Source: Tubiluchus corallicola (taxonomy: Eukaryota; Priapulida; Priapulimorpha; Priapulimorphida; Tubiluchidae). Taken from it: a DNA stretch of 64,000 nucleotides. The notes under the pieces were generated by a model. That model searched no databases, was not told the DNA's origin, and saw only the letters and a program-made list of their open reading frames with translations. The position numbers were made by a program, and so were the translations under genes. Every line of letters starts with the position of its first letter. Within the stretch, counting starts at the first letter, position 1. Location of the stretch: positions 124,001-188,000 of the forward strand of contig JAQGDQ010002385.1 in the NCBI GenBank assembly GCA_030141605.1. Direction: 5' to 3'. Of this stretch, positions 1 through 9,892 are shown in pieces.

Positions 1-1338
1 ACACTCCCTAATCATCCTTAAAGTCGAGCTCCCAACACCACGACGAGGAAGATTCACTATCCGCTCAAACGCTAAATCATCCGCAGGCTGATACGCAATT
101 CTAAGCCACGCAATCGCATCCCTTATCTCCTGGCGCTCATAAAAACGCGCGCCTCCTATAATACGATACGGTATCCCACACGCTATAAACTGCTCCTCAA
201 ATTCCCGCATCTGAAAAGACGCGCGAACCAAAACCGCAATCTCAGAAGCACGCGTTCCATAATTTTCTAAACAATTCTCTATCGCCCTCGCAACCTGAAA
301 CGCCTCTGCTTCCCCATCTCGAACACTCCTCACCAAAACTTTCTCGCCACCAGAATATACCGTCCACAACCTCTTCTTCCAACGGCTGCCATTATGATGA
401 ATTAAGCTTGCCGCAGCTCCCAAAATATGCTGTGTTGAACGATAATTCTGCTCTAGGCGAATAACCGTTGCAGAAGGAAAATCTTTCTCAAACCTCAGAA
501 TATTGCCGACCTCGGCGCCCCGCCAAGAATAAATCGACTGATCATCATCGCCAACACAACATAAATTACCATGTTGTTGCGCTAAAAGTCGAATCCATAA
601 ATATTGAGCCATATTCGTATCTTGATACTCATCAACTAGAATATAGCGAAACCGACTCTGCCAATGTGCTAAAATATCCGGCCTGCTCTGAAACAGATGA
701 ATGCACAGCATAACCAAATCGCCAAAATCAACCGCATTTAAAGATAAAAGGCGTTCCTGATAACGTGTGTAAACCTCCAAAGCCAGCTCTTGTTCTCGAC
801 CGCCCTTACGCTCGGAGTGCGTAATTTGCTCAGGAAGCAAAACCTTATCCTTCCAACGCTGAATTAACGACAAAATTAAACGAGGCGGATAACGCTTCAC
901 ATCCACAGAAAGAGACTGAAGCTCCTGCTTGACAAGGCGCAACGAATCATCCATATCAATAATCGTGAAATCACGCCCCAAACCAAGAACATGCGCGTTA
1001 TATCGCAAAATACGCGCCCCTAAAGAATGAAAAGTACCCATCCATAAAGCGTGAGCAGAGCGATCTGTCAGCTGAAGAACACGCTCCTTCATTTCATTCG
1101 CCGCCTTGTTCGTAAATGTCACAGCCATAATCTCACTCGGGCGTGCCAACCCCTGAAAAACCAACCATGAAAATCGCGAAGTTAAAACTTTTGTCTTTCC
1201 TGTTCCCGCGTCCGCGAGAACTAAAACAGGGCCTTCCGTTACCTCAACGGCCTGGCGCTGCGGTTCATTAAGAGAAGAAAGCATACGCTCCTCTTGAGCT
1301 TTCAAACCAGATTCTTCCTTAAAATCAAATAAATTCAT
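1..1338 (-). CDS. uvrD: UvrD/PcrA-type DNA helicase, C-terminus cut by window edge
   Basis: Superfamily 1 ATP-dependent 3'-5' DNA helicase, expected to act in nucleotide excision and mismatch repair. The reading frame is open from an ATG at 1336-1338 to base 1, so about 446 N-terminal residues are present and the C-terminal third is missing. Visible motifs in order: the Q motif region with LNEPQRQAV, Walker A ADAGTGKT, motif Ia FTNKAANEM, motif II VDEYQDTN, motif III GDDDQSIYSWRGA and motif IV LEQNYRST. These are diagnostic of UvrD/PcrA/Rep; UvrD fits best from the N-terminal layout. The stress-protein gene lies just upstream on the same strand, 41 bases away, so the two may be co-transcribed. 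Confidence 0.9.
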   Translation of the reverse strand, partial: MNLFDFKEESGLKAQEERMLSSLNEPQRQAVEVTEGPVLVLADAGTGKTKVLTSRFSWLVFQGLARPSEIMAVTFTNKAANEMKERVLQLTDRSAHALWMGTFHSLGARILRYNAHVLGLGRDFTIIDMDDSLRLVKQELQSLSVDVKRYPPRLILSLIQRWKDKVLLPEQITHSERKGGREQELALEVYTRYQERLLSLNAVDFGDLVMLCIHLFQSRPDILAHWQSRFRYILVDEYQDTNMAQYLWIRLLAQQHGNLCCVGDDDQSIYSWRGAEVGNILRFEKDFPSATVIRLEQNYRSTQHILGAAASLIHHNGSRWKKRLWTVYSGGEKVLVRSVRDGEAEAFQVARAIENCLENYGTRASEIAVLVRASFQMREFEEQFIACGIPYRIIGGARFYERQEIRDAIAWLRIAYQPADDLAFERIVNLPRRGVGSSTLRMIREC

Positions 1339-1379
1339 GATAGCTTTCCCACTCTTTAAAAAATAAACTGTCTCAGCAC

Positions 1380-1862
1380 TTATTGAACAAGCTCATCAAT
1401 ATGCTCATACGTTAAATTCCCTGGGACAATCATCATCGGAACGGTTAAATATCGGCTCATCTTCGATACTAACGTAGAAACAATCGGACCAGGGCTATCC
1501 TGATCAACAGCAGCCCCTAAAACTAAAACAGAAATAGAATTCTCGGCATCGTTAATAACTTTTAAAAGCTCCGTGACAACATCACCCTCTCGCATAAAAA
1601 TCTCCGGACGACAATTTAGCGAACGCTCCACCGCATCCGCAACATTCTGAAGAAAATACGCCGCCTCTTCATGACGCTCCTCCTTCATAATTTCTGAAAC
1701 CGCAACCCAATGCTCAAAAGCGGACGAGGACTCAATTGGATAAAATAGAGAAACACGTCCCCCTGTCGATACAGCACGGCGGCAAGCAAAATATAATGCC
1801 TTGTGAAACTCATCAGAACTGTCAACGACACATAAGTAAGTGTGATAAGATGATTCTCCCAT
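1380..1862 (-). CDS. UspA-family universal stress protein
   Basis: A 160-residue single-domain universal stress protein. It begins with a beta strand YLCVVDSS and ends with a nucleotide-loop-like stretch in which LVLGAAVD and VPMMIVPG are the typical core strands. The classical G-2x-G-9x-G(S/T) ATP loop is only loosely matched, so ATP binding is uncertain. A longer frame from a TTG at 1878-1880 exists, but the strong ribosome site AAGGGGGA sits directly before the ATG at 1860-1862, so I place the start there. It precedes uvrD on the same strand. Family members help cells survive starvation or stress; no specific role can be read from the sequence. Confidence 0.8.
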   Translation of the reverse strand: MGESSYHTYLCVVDSSDEFHKALYFACRRAVSTGGRVSLFYPIESSSAFEHWVAVSEIMKEERHEEAAYFLQNVADAVERSLNCRPEIFMREGDVVTELLKVINDAENSISVLVLGAAVDQDSPGPIVSTLVSKMSRYLTVPMMIVPGNLTYEHIDELVQ

Positions 1863-1958
1863 ATATTCCCCCTTATTCAATAATTATAAACATATAATCT
1901 CAAAAACAACGGTCACAATTAAACTATATTACATAACTCAATATAAATAGATATATTG

Positions 1959-1982
1959 TATAATTAGCATCATTATGCTAAT
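1959..1982 (+). promoter_or_regulatory. Putative glgB -10 box overlapped by an operator-like palindrome
   Basis: A TATAAT hexamer at 1959-1964 is followed by a perfect inverted repeat, ATTAGCAT (1963-1970), four bases, then ATGCTAAT (1975-1982). It lies about 90 bases upstream of glgB in the uspA-glgB divergent spacer. No good -35 box stands 17 bases before it, which would suit an activator-dependent or weak promoter. The palindrome overlapping the -10 box resembles a repressor operator. This is inference from sequence only. Confidence 0.35.
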
Positions 1983-2071
1983 ATTAATAGCCGTAAAAAA
2001 ACAATAAAACATAAAAATATTACGCTAACATACTAGCATTAAATGTATATAAAAAATTAAGGTAGGTTCTT

Positions 2072-4294
2072 GTGTCAAAATTACATTCTTTTCAACAGGT
2101 CGAAGTCATTGTCGCTGCTACACACGATGACCCATTCTCATTCTTGGGTATGCATCCCTCTCCTGACAAAAATGGAATCGTCGTGCGATGCTTTCATCCA
2201 GAAGCTGAATCTATCTACCTTACTGACAATCATAACACACTCGTTTCAACACACCCCTTCCAACGTATCCACCCTAGCGGTTTCTTCGCCATACATCTTC
2301 CAGATCAAACCCCTTTCTCATGGAAACTAAAAATAACAACTAAAAACGGAAAGACCTACCATGCGCACGAACCTTGGAAATTTTCATCACCCCTAGGCGA
2401 GATGGATATTTACCTTCTGGCAGAAGGAACGCACTGGAAAAGCTATAAATGCCTAGGCGCTCACCCAAAAACAATCGATGGCATATCAGGAACAGTCTTT
2501 GCCGTATGGGCGCCAAACGCAAAACGCGTCAGCGTCGTCGGAAGCTTTAATCAATGGGATGGGCGTATACATCCTATGCGAAAGCATCCTGGGTGCGGAA
2601 TATGGGATATCTTTATACCCCATGTGGAAAAATACTCTTCCTACAAATTTGAACTGCTTGATCATAATAATACACTCCTTCCCTTAAAATCAGATCCTTT
2701 CGCTTTCTATAATGAAAAACGACCTCAAACAGCCTCTATAGTCTATGGTCTCAATAATTTCCAGTGGACAGACCAATCATGGATACAAAAACGCCACGCC
2801 TTCAAAAATGGACAAACCCCTCTTTCCATCTATGAGGTCCATATCGGATCCTGGAAGCGAAACGGCCCAAAAAACGACTCTTTTCTCTCTTGGAAAGAGA
2901 TGGAGGAACAATTGCTGCCGTGGATCAAAAAACTCGGCTTTACCCATATAGAGCTTCTTCCCGTATCAGAACATCCTTTCGACCTTTCATGGGGATATCA
3001 ACCCATAGGGCTGTTCTCACCAACAAGCCGATTTGGAACACCTGAAGAATTCCAGTCCTTCGTGAATACAGCACACGAAAATAATATCGGCGTTATTCTC
3101 GATTGGGTTCCCGGACACTTTCCGTGCGACGGGCACGGACTCGCAGAATTCGATGGAACATACCTTTATGAACATCAGGATCCTAAACAACGCGAGCATA
3201 AAGATTGGGGAACTCGTATCTATAACTATGGGCGACACGAAGTCAGAAACTTTCTAATAGCGAATGCTCTCTACTGGCTTGAATATTTCCATATAGACGG
3301 GCTGCGCGTTGACGCTGTCGCCTCTATGCTCTACCTCGACTATAGCAAAAAAGAAGACGAATGGATCCCCAATACATACGGCGGACGTGAAAATCTTGAA
3401 GCCATCCACTTCATACAAGAGGCTAACCAGCAAATCCATATACATTATCCCGACGTCCTCACAATCGCAGAGGAATCAACCTCATGGCCTATGGTTTCTA
3501 AACCCCCTAGCGTCGGTGGCCTCGGATTTAATATGAAATGGAATATGGGATGGATGAACGATACGCTCCTTTATATTCAAAAAGATCCCATACACAGACA
3601 ATATCATCACCATAACATGACGTTCAGCCTCATCTATGCCTTTCATGAAAATTTTGTCCTCCCTCTCTCTCACGATGAGGTCGTCCATGGTAAAGGATCA
3701 ATGTTTTCTAAAATGCCCGGCGATATATGGCAACGCTTCGCAAACTTAAGGCTATATTATACCTATATGTATGGGCATCCTGGGAAAAAACTTCTCTTCA
3801 TGGGAAGTGAATTCGCACAGGAAAAAGAATGGGACGCGCAATATAGCCTCGATTGGCACCTGCTAGATGATAACCATCCGGAAGCTTCCTTCCGACACGG
3901 GCTGGTCTCTATGATCTCAAAACTCAACGCCCTGCATATACAGCAAAAAGCTCTTCATAAATATGACTTCTCACACGAAGGATTTGAATGGATAGATTGT
4001 AACGATCATAATCAAAGCATCTTCACATGGATCCGAAAAACAAAAGATCCAAAAGATTCCCTTGTAATCATATGTAACTTTACACCTGTCATCCGCTCCC
4101 ATTACAGAATCGGCGTAACACACAATAGTTTCTATAAAGAAATTTTCAACACAGATTCAGAACTCTATGGTGGAAGCGGGCAAGGAAACTGCGGCGGTAA
4201 ACACGCCGAGACAACCCCATACCATGGAAAACCCTATTCTCTATCAGTATGCCTTCCTCCCCTAGGTGCCATTATTTTTAAACCTGAACTATAA
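2072..4294 (+). CDS. glgB: 1,4-alpha-glucan (glycogen) branching enzyme GlgB
   Basis: GH13 enzyme that cuts alpha-1,4 glucan chains and re-attaches them in alpha-1,6 linkage, making branch points in glycogen in the cytoplasm. The 740-residue length is normal. An N-terminal GlgB region and a CBM48 domain (GTVFAVWAPNAKRVSVVGSF, about residues 140-160) precede the catalytic barrel. The catalytic triad is visible: nucleophile Asp414 in DGLRVDAVASM, acid Glu467 in IAEEST, and Asp535 in LSHDEVVHGKGS, with spacing equal to that of the E. coli enzyme. The start is GTG at 2072, preceded by AAGGTAGG. glgX follows 25 bases downstream. glgA, glgC and glgP are not in the window. Confidence 0.97.
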   Translation: MSKLHSFQQVEVIVAATHDDPFSFLGMHPSPDKNGIVVRCFHPEAESIYLTDNHNTLVSTHPFQRIHPSGFFAIHLPDQTPFSWKLKITTKNGKTYHAHEPWKFSSPLGEMDIYLLAEGTHWKSYKCLGAHPKTIDGISGTVFAVWAPNAKRVSVVGSFNQWDGRIHPMRKHPGCGIWDIFIPHVEKYSSYKFELLDHNNTLLPLKSDPFAFYNEKRPQTASIVYGLNNFQWTDQSWIQKRHAFKNGQTPLSIYEVHIGSWKRNGPKNDSFLSWKEMEEQLLPWIKKLGFTHIELLPVSEHPFDLSWGYQPIGLFSPTSRFGTPEEFQSFVNTAHENNIGVILDWVPGHFPCDGHGLAEFDGTYLYEHQDPKQREHKDWGTRIYNYGRHEVRNFLIANALYWLEYFHIDGLRVDAVASMLYLDYSKKEDEWIPNTYGGRENLEAIHFIQEANQQIHIHYPDVLTIAEESTSWPMVSKPPSVGGLGFNMKWNMGWMNDTLLYIQKDPIHRQYHHHNMTFSLIYAFHENFVLPLSHDEVVHGKGSMFSKMPGDIWQRFANLRLYYTYMYGHPGKKLLFMGSEFAQEKEWDAQYSLDWHLLDDNHPEASFRHGLVSMISKLNALHIQQKALHKYDFSHEGFEWIDCNDHNQSIFTWIRKTKDPKDSLVIICNFTPVIRSHYRIGVTHNSFYKEIFNTDSELYGGSGQGNCGGKHAETTPYHGKPYSLSVCLPPLGAIIFKPEL

Positions 4295-4319
4295 AATAAA
4301 AAATATCTAAGGAAAAAAC

Positions 4320-6470
4320 GTGCTCATTCAATCTACAAAAAAAAGAAACTTAAAAGAAGGAGAGCCTTATCCCTCCGGCGCGCGCGCAGATGAAAATGGG
4401 GTCAATTTTTCTCTTTTTTCCACACACGCAGAGAAAGTAGACCTATGCCTCTTTGACTCAACAGGAACAAAAGAAGAAGAACGCATCACCCTCCCCGAAT
4501 ATACAAACTATAGATGGCATGTCTATATCCCTGATCTCCCCGTGGGAACCCTCTATGGATGGCGTGTCCACGGATCGTACAACCCTGAAAAAGGATACCG
4601 ATTCAACCCCAATAAACTTCTTCTATGTCCCTATGCTCAAAAAATATCACATGCTGCGCAGTGGAACGAAATACAACATGGATATTCCTTCTATGATCAT
4701 CAGGGAGACCTCTCTTTCGATACACGCGATAGCGCGCCATTTATGCCAAAAGCTATTGTTTCATACCCTTTTGAGGACGCGCAAGAAAAACGGCCCTCCA
4801 TCCCTCTTAATCAAACAATCATCTATGAAGCACACGTTAAAGGAATGACCGCGCTCCATCCCGATGTCCCAAAAGATATAAGGGGAACCTTTAAAGGCAT
4901 GGCGCATCCAGCAATCATTGATCACCTGAAGAATTTAGGCATAAACTCTCTGGAGCTCATGCCAATCTTCCCAACAATTAATAACGGAAGGCTTCATGAA
5001 TACCAGCTAACAAACTATTGGGGCTATGATTCCATCAACTGGTTTACTGTCGATCCAAGATTCGGATCTATCGAAGATTTCCGCGCAATGGTGAAAGCCT
5101 ACCATAAGGCCGATATCGAAATTATCCTTGATGTCGTCTTCAATCACAGTGGCGAAGGGGATCATTTTGGTCCAACACTCAATCTAAAAGGCATGGATAA
5201 CCATAGTTATTATCACCTAATTCCAGAAAATAACCGCTACTACGCCAATGACGCGGGATGCGGAAATGTCGTAAAAGCAAGCCATCCAGCCGTATTGAAA
5301 ATGATCATGGACAGCTTGCGATTTTGGACAACAAAAATGGGGGTCGATGGATTTCGATTCGATCTAGGAGTCGCCGTTTCACGCAACCAGCAATGCGAGT
5401 TTGACCCCGCTTCCGCCTTTTGCAAAACCATCATGCAAGATCCTGTCCTGTCACAATGTAAACTGATTATAGAGCCTTGGGACCTCGGCATCGGCGGATA
5501 CCAACTCGGAAGCTTCTCAACACAATGGTCCGAGTGGAACGATCAATTTCGCGATCGTGTCCGATCATTTTGGAATCAAAATGGAGACCTATCTAATTTC
5601 GCTGACAGCTTCGCGGGCTCAAGCTACGTTTTTGAATATCATGGCCGAAAACCACAAGCCAGTATTAATTTCGTGACCTCTCACGATGGTTTTACACTCC
5701 ATGACCTAGTTAGCTATACCTATAAACACAATACCGGCAACCAGGAAGACAATCGCGACGGAACCAATAACAACCGAAGTTGGAATTGTGGCACAGAAGG
5801 AGAAACAAAGAAAAAAAATATCCTTGAAATCCGGCACAAACAAAAAAGAAACTTTATGGCAACCCTTTTTCTTTCTCAGGGGATACCCATGATCCGAATG
5901 GGCGATGAAATCTGCCACTCACAAAAAGGAAACAATAACGCCTATTGCCAAGATAATACAATCAGCTGGATCAACTGGGAGAATATTACAGACTCACAAC
6001 AACAGTTCATACACTTCATACAGCTACTAACACAAATACGACACAAATATAAATCCTTCCGAAGAGAAAAATTCTTTCACGCCATCCCCATTAACGGTAG
6101 TTCCGTTAAAGATATTAAATGGCTCCTTCCTTCCGGAGAAGAAGTCGATTTTTCCCACTGGCACGATTCATCTCTAAAAACTCTAGGCGCTTTACTGGGA
6201 GGCTCAACGCAAAAACGAAACTATATCGATAAAAAAGAAATTACAGAAACTCCTTTCCTGTTCATGATCAACGCGGGAATGAGTAAAAAAGAATTTCAGA
6301 TTCCATCAGTCTTCACAAAAATAGAACAATGGAACCTGCTGTTTGATACAGCCCTACAAACCAACCCACACGAAAACGACAACAAACTCCTATATGGCGA
6401 TACAAAAACAATATATCCCTTGCAACCCCACAGTTGCGCTCTTATGAAGCTAAAGGAGAATCATCCATAA
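4320..6470 (+). CDS. glgX: Glycogen debranching enzyme GlgX (isoamylase type)
   Basis: GH13 isoamylase-type enzyme that hydrolyses alpha-1,6 branches, usually the short stubs left by glycogen phosphorylase. It has 716 residues. An N-terminal CBM48 (GVNFSLFSTHAEKVDLCLF) is followed by the catalytic barrel with the nucleophile Asp348 in DGFRFDLG, the acid Glu385 in IIEPWDLG and Asp456 in TSHDGFTLHDLVSY, a GlgX/TreX hallmark. The GTG start at 4320 is preceded by AAGGA. It follows glgB closely and probably shares its transcript. Together the pair can remodel glycogen, so the cell likely stores this polymer, with synthesis genes elsewhere. Confidence 0.96.
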   Translation: MLIQSTKKRNLKEGEPYPSGARADENGVNFSLFSTHAEKVDLCLFDSTGTKEEERITLPEYTNYRWHVYIPDLPVGTLYGWRVHGSYNPEKGYRFNPNKLLLCPYAQKISHAAQWNEIQHGYSFYDHQGDLSFDTRDSAPFMPKAIVSYPFEDAQEKRPSIPLNQTIIYEAHVKGMTALHPDVPKDIRGTFKGMAHPAIIDHLKNLGINSLELMPIFPTINNGRLHEYQLTNYWGYDSINWFTVDPRFGSIEDFRAMVKAYHKADIEIILDVVFNHSGEGDHFGPTLNLKGMDNHSYYHLIPENNRYYANDAGCGNVVKASHPAVLKMIMDSLRFWTTKMGVDGFRFDLGVAVSRNQQCEFDPASAFCKTIMQDPVLSQCKLIIEPWDLGIGGYQLGSFSTQWSEWNDQFRDRVRSFWNQNGDLSNFADSFAGSSYVFEYHGRKPQASINFVTSHDGFTLHDLVSYTYKHNTGNQEDNRDGTNNNRSWNCGTEGETKKKNILEIRHKQKRNFMATLFLSQGIPMIRMGDEICHSQKGNNNAYCQDNTISWINWENITDSQQQFIHFIQLLTQIRHKYKSFRREKFFHAIPINGSSVKDIKWLLPSGEEVDFSHWHDSSLKTLGALLGGSTQKRNYIDKKEITETPFLFMINAGMSKKEFQIPSVFTKIEQWNLLFDTALQTNPHENDNKLLYGDTKTIYPLQPHSCALMKLKENHP

Positions 6471-6501
6471 TTTTTTAGAAACCTTCTATCACAAACAAAT
6501 A

Positions 6502-6530
6502 TTTACAAGCAAAATTTTATTTTGTATAGT
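6502..6530 (+). promoter_or_regulatory. Sigma70-like promoter of the asparagine-synthase-like gene
   Basis: TTTACA at 6502-6507 and TATAGT at 6525-6530 are separated by exactly 17 bases, one of the best vegetative promoter matches in the window. Transcription would begin near 6537, giving a 5' leader of about 68 bases. The leader holds a perfect palindrome TTTGTT-ATA-AACAAA at 6550-6564, a possible operator or small hairpin. The gene downstream therefore appears to be transcribed independently of glgBX. Confidence 0.55.
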
Positions 6531-6604
6531 AACTCAGGAGAGGGTTGTCTTTGTTATAAACAAACGAAAATAGCTATTTATAAAGATTAAAAGAGCGGTA
6601 CATT

Positions 6605-8233
6605 ATGGCACAGATCTCTGCTTACAGAACAATATTACCAGATCTTAATAACAGTGCTTTCCACCCCCTCATAGAAAGCATAGGATCTCATGATGCTGAA
6701 TCCATTTCTACAGATCAGTATTCATTGATTCACTGGGGTGATCCTCTTTATAAAGATTATCCTGTCCATAGCATACTACAGGATAAAAAATCTATATTTG
6801 GTCGCAGCTATATTCTTTTTGATAAAGGAACAGAGACGATTTACGCTTCTACTGATAGAATGGGTCTGTTTCCTATCTTTATCTTTAAAAAAGACAAAAG
6901 ACTCTTTATTGCGAACTCCATCCCTGCCATGGAGAAAATCGCTCATGATTATCTTCAGCCAAATATCCACTCAATTCTTGATTTATTAGCCTATGGGCAC
7001 TTTTTTAAAAATAGAACCACCTTCACAAACGTCAGAACAATGATGCCAGGCGAGACTATCACATTCTACCGCGCAGGAGAAACAGAAACAAAACGGCAAA
7101 TCATCCCTTCGACATCAACAGAATCCTGGAACTTTAACAGAGCCATAGATGCATTGGTCGCCTCGGTCGAAAATCTCTTTTCTCTCAATGAAGACGTCCT
7201 TATGCATATCACAAGCGGGCTGGATACAAGACTGATCCTTGCAGCAGCAATCGCGAATAACAAAAAACCACTCGCCTTGGTAACCTATGGACCCTCCAAT
7301 AGCCAAAACGCTCAAATCTCTCAAGACATTGCAGAGCTTCTTGACATTCCTCTCTATAAAGAAACACAACCCATAGAAAACCCATACGATTCTATCGAAA
7401 AAGCCGCTTTAGCCAGTGGGGGCTCTCTCGCTCTTCAACATACAAACTTCATCCTTAATCAGGCCCTCTTGGAAAAAACAAAAAATAATATCCTCGCCCT
7501 AGCGGCAGGCGGAAAAATATGGCGCGCTGTCTATTACGATAAAGAAAAGCTATCCTTTTCATTCAGACATTTCATCTCCCCAAAATACGCAGAACAGTGC
7601 ATATATGAACAATATCGCCCTACCATTGAGCCATTTTGTAAAGCCTTTCCTGATCTTGCCGCAAAATATCAAAATACGCTCCAGGCAAATATTGCTCGGT
7701 GGGTTTACAAGAAAAATAAACGCATGCCCGCGCATCTCATGGATGGATTTTATATAAGCGAGTATATGCAACATTTTACAATTCCTCGCCACCAGCTTTT
7801 AAACTCATGGTATGCGCACTCCTATCCTCTCATGCACCATGATGTCCTAGACGCCTTCCATTCTATGCCTATCCGATATCGGCTTAAAAGCACATTCCAT
7901 TGTGAGGCTATAAAAAAGCTCTCACCTGCCCTTGCTTCCATAAAATGGGACAGGATTATGCAGCCTGTTACCCAAAACATACACTGGTACCCAAAACTAC
8001 CATTTACTCTTCACAAAAGCACCCTGTGGAAGAATGAAGCAAAGTTACAAAGCCAATATTATCAAGATCTAGCCTCGCCATACCCTATAGATCTCCTCTA
8101 TACATTGCTTAAGCAAAGCGACATCCCCATAACAAAAGATACAAAGGACTATCTATCCCACCAAGCAAAAGGGCAAGCGCTAATGTTTGAAATATGGATC
8201 AAAAAACAATATCCTCACCTTGTTGACAGCTGA
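6605..8233 (+). CDS. Asparagine-synthase-like protein (AsnB family homologue), orphan
   Basis: A 542-residue protein with the AsnB two-domain plan. The N-terminal half resembles a class II glutamine amidotransferase fold (ASTDRMGLFPIF, NVRTMMPGETI), but the protein begins Met-Ala-Gln. It lacks the Cys that must follow the initiator Met for glutaminase activity. The C-terminal half is ATP-pyrophosphatase-like with ITSGLDTRL at about residue 200, where asparagine synthetase normally reads SGGLDS; the PP-loop is therefore altered. Such homologues occur in polysaccharide or peptide modification clusters. Here the neighbours are glgX and dnaB, so context gives no substrate. A true asparagine synthetase role is unlikely. 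It has its own promoter and a plain ATG start. Confidence 0.7.
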   Translation: MAQISAYRTILPDLNNSAFHPLIESIGSHDAESISTDQYSLIHWGDPLYKDYPVHSILQDKKSIFGRSYILFDKGTETIYASTDRMGLFPIFIFKKDKRLFIANSIPAMEKIAHDYLQPNIHSILDLLAYGHFFKNRTTFTNVRTMMPGETITFYRAGETETKRQIIPSTSTESWNFNRAIDALVASVENLFSLNEDVLMHITSGLDTRLILAAAIANNKKPLALVTYGPSNSQNAQISQDIAELLDIPLYKETQPIENPYDSIEKAALASGGSLALQHTNFILNQALLEKTKNNILALAAGGKIWRAVYYDKEKLSFSFRHFISPKYAEQCIYEQYRPTIEPFCKAFPDLAAKYQNTLQANIARWVYKKNKRMPAHLMDGFYISEYMQHFTIPRHQLLNSWYAHSYPLMHHDVLDAFHSMPIRYRLKSTFHCEAIKKLSPALASIKWDRIMQPVTQNIHWYPKLPFTLHKSTLWKNEAKLQSQYYQDLASPYPIDLLYTLLKQSDIPITKDTKDYLSHQAKGQALMFEIWIKKQYPHLVDS

Positions 8234-8362
8234 TGGGTATAGCTCCATAACGAATGGAATTCTTCTTTTAAAATCTTTTAAATTATGTATAGTATAAAAA
8301 GATTTGATCGCTAATCTGATCATTCGTGTGGTTTTAATTCTTTATAATAGAGCGGGACATGC

Positions 8363-9892
8363 ATGAATCATAATATCCTTAAAACAGCAGAAACAGCTCC
8401 TAAGTCCAATCAGGGAACATCTCATGCATCTGATGCGAATAGTGGGAATTTTCGCTATCTACCCTATAATATTGAAGCGGAAAAGGCTCTTTTAGGCGCG
8501 ATTCTTCAAGACAATCGGCACATGGAGCGTGTATCTGACTTCCTGCAATCTAAGCATTTCGCTCTCTCACAACATGGTGTTATTTTCGAAAGCTGCAGTC
8601 GAATCATTGAAAAAGGACAAATCGCGAACCCAATTACTCTCCATGGATTTTTCGAGCGAGATAAACGCCTTAATGAACTTGGAAGCGCAGAGTATCTAGA
8701 AGAGCTTATCCTTTCCGCCATCAATATCATCAACCCTCTGGAATATGGAAAAATCATCCATGATAACTGGATGAGACGAGAGCTCATCTCAATCGGTGAA
8801 GATGTCGTCAATAGAGCTTATGATACAAACATTGATAAAGACGCTGTTGAACAGCTTGAGCAAGCCGAAAGTGAGCTTCATCATCTTGCAGAAACAAATA
8901 ATCGCGAAGGTGGATTCCAAAATTTCCGAACTTCCATTATTCAGGCCGTAGAGCTCGCGCAACGCGCCCATAAAACAAAAGGTGCCCTATCTGGAGTCGA
9001 CACAGGACTCCTTCCCCTTAATAGGATTCTCGGAGGGTTGCAGTTTTCCGACCTGCTTATTCTCGCCGCGCGACCTGCCATGGGAAAAACCGCCCTTGCT
9101 GTCAACATCGCTTCTAACGCCGCCAGCCTATGGCACCACTCCAACGGAGAAAAAGGCGGTATGACCGCTTTCTTTTCTTTAGAAATGTCTGCCGACCAGC
9201 TTGCCGCTCGTGTTATCAGTAGCACCGCAAAAATTCCCGGCGACCAACTCCGTAAAGGGCAACTAGATAACGATTCCTTCCAGAGGATGGCCATCGCCAG
9301 TCAGGATCTCTATGATACACCTCTCTTCATTGACGATACACCCGCCCTGACAATCGACGCAATCCGCTCACGCGCTCGGCGCCTTAACAGACAAAACGCT
9401 CGAAATAAAGCCCCCGGTCTTGGACTCATTGTCGTTGACTATATTCAACTCATCAGTGGCTCAAAGCGAACAGAAAACCGCGTGCAGGAAATCTCAGAAG
9501 TTACACGAGGGTTAAAAACGCTCGCAAAAGATCTAAACGTACCTGTCCTAGCGATCTCACAACTCTCAAGAGCCGTCGAAAGCCGCGACGACAAAAGACC
9601 ACAACTTTCTGACTTACGTGAATCCGGCTCTATCGAGCAAGATGCTGACGTCGTCATGTTTCTCTATCGAGAAGAATATTATCTCCAAAATCGCGCACCC
9701 TCTGAAGCCGACGAGCGCTACGAGGAAAAAATGCAAAAATGGCAAACCCGAATGGATAAAATCTATGGAAAAGCCGATGTGATTATCGCAAAAAATCGCC
9801 ACGGACCAACTGCTCGTATTGAACTGGATTTCGATAAGGCTTATTCATTATTTTCTTATAAAGATGAACGCTATGAAGGATATTTTCATTAA
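8363..9892 (+). CDS. dnaB: Replicative DNA helicase DnaB
   Basis: Hexameric replicative helicase that unwinds DNA ahead of the polymerase. The 509 residues include an N-terminal primase-interaction domain (NIEAEKALLGAILQD) and a RecA-like C-terminal domain with Walker A ARPAMGKTALAVN, the FFSLEMS motif, Walker B LIVVDYIQLI, the H4-like stretch QLSRAVESRDDKRP and SGSIEQDADVVMFL. An extra poorly conserved N-terminal tail of about 30 residues precedes the domain. A candidate -10 TATAGT stands at 8288-8293. The final codons overlap the start of alr, and an alr gene after dnaB is a common bacterial arrangement. No intein is present. Confidence 0.96.
   Translation: MNHNILKTAETAPKSNQGTSHASDANSGNFRYLPYNIEAEKALLGAILQDNRHMERVSDFLQSKHFALSQHGVIFESCSRIIEKGQIANPITLHGFFERDKRLNELGSAEYLEELILSAINIINPLEYGKIIHDNWMRRELISIGEDVVNRAYDTNIDKDAVEQLEQAESELHHLAETNNREGGFQNFRTSIIQAVELAQRAHKTKGALSGVDTGLLPLNRILGGLQFSDLLILAARPAMGKTALAVNIASNAASLWHHSNGEKGGMTAFFSLEMSADQLAARVISSTAKIPGDQLRKGQLDNDSFQRMAIASQDLYDTPLFIDDTPALTIDAIRSRARRLNRQNARNKAPGLGLIVVDYIQLISGSKRTENRVQEISEVTRGLKTLAKDLNVPVLAISQLSRAVESRDDKRPQLSDLRESGSIEQDADVVMFLYREEYYLQNRAPSEADERYEEKMQKWQTRMDKIYGKADVIIAKNRHGPTARIELDFDKAYSLFSYKDERYEGYFH

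Noticed and set aside
468-713. 81-residue frame on the + strand
   Set aside because: It is antisense to uvrD, whose helicase motifs run continuously through the region.
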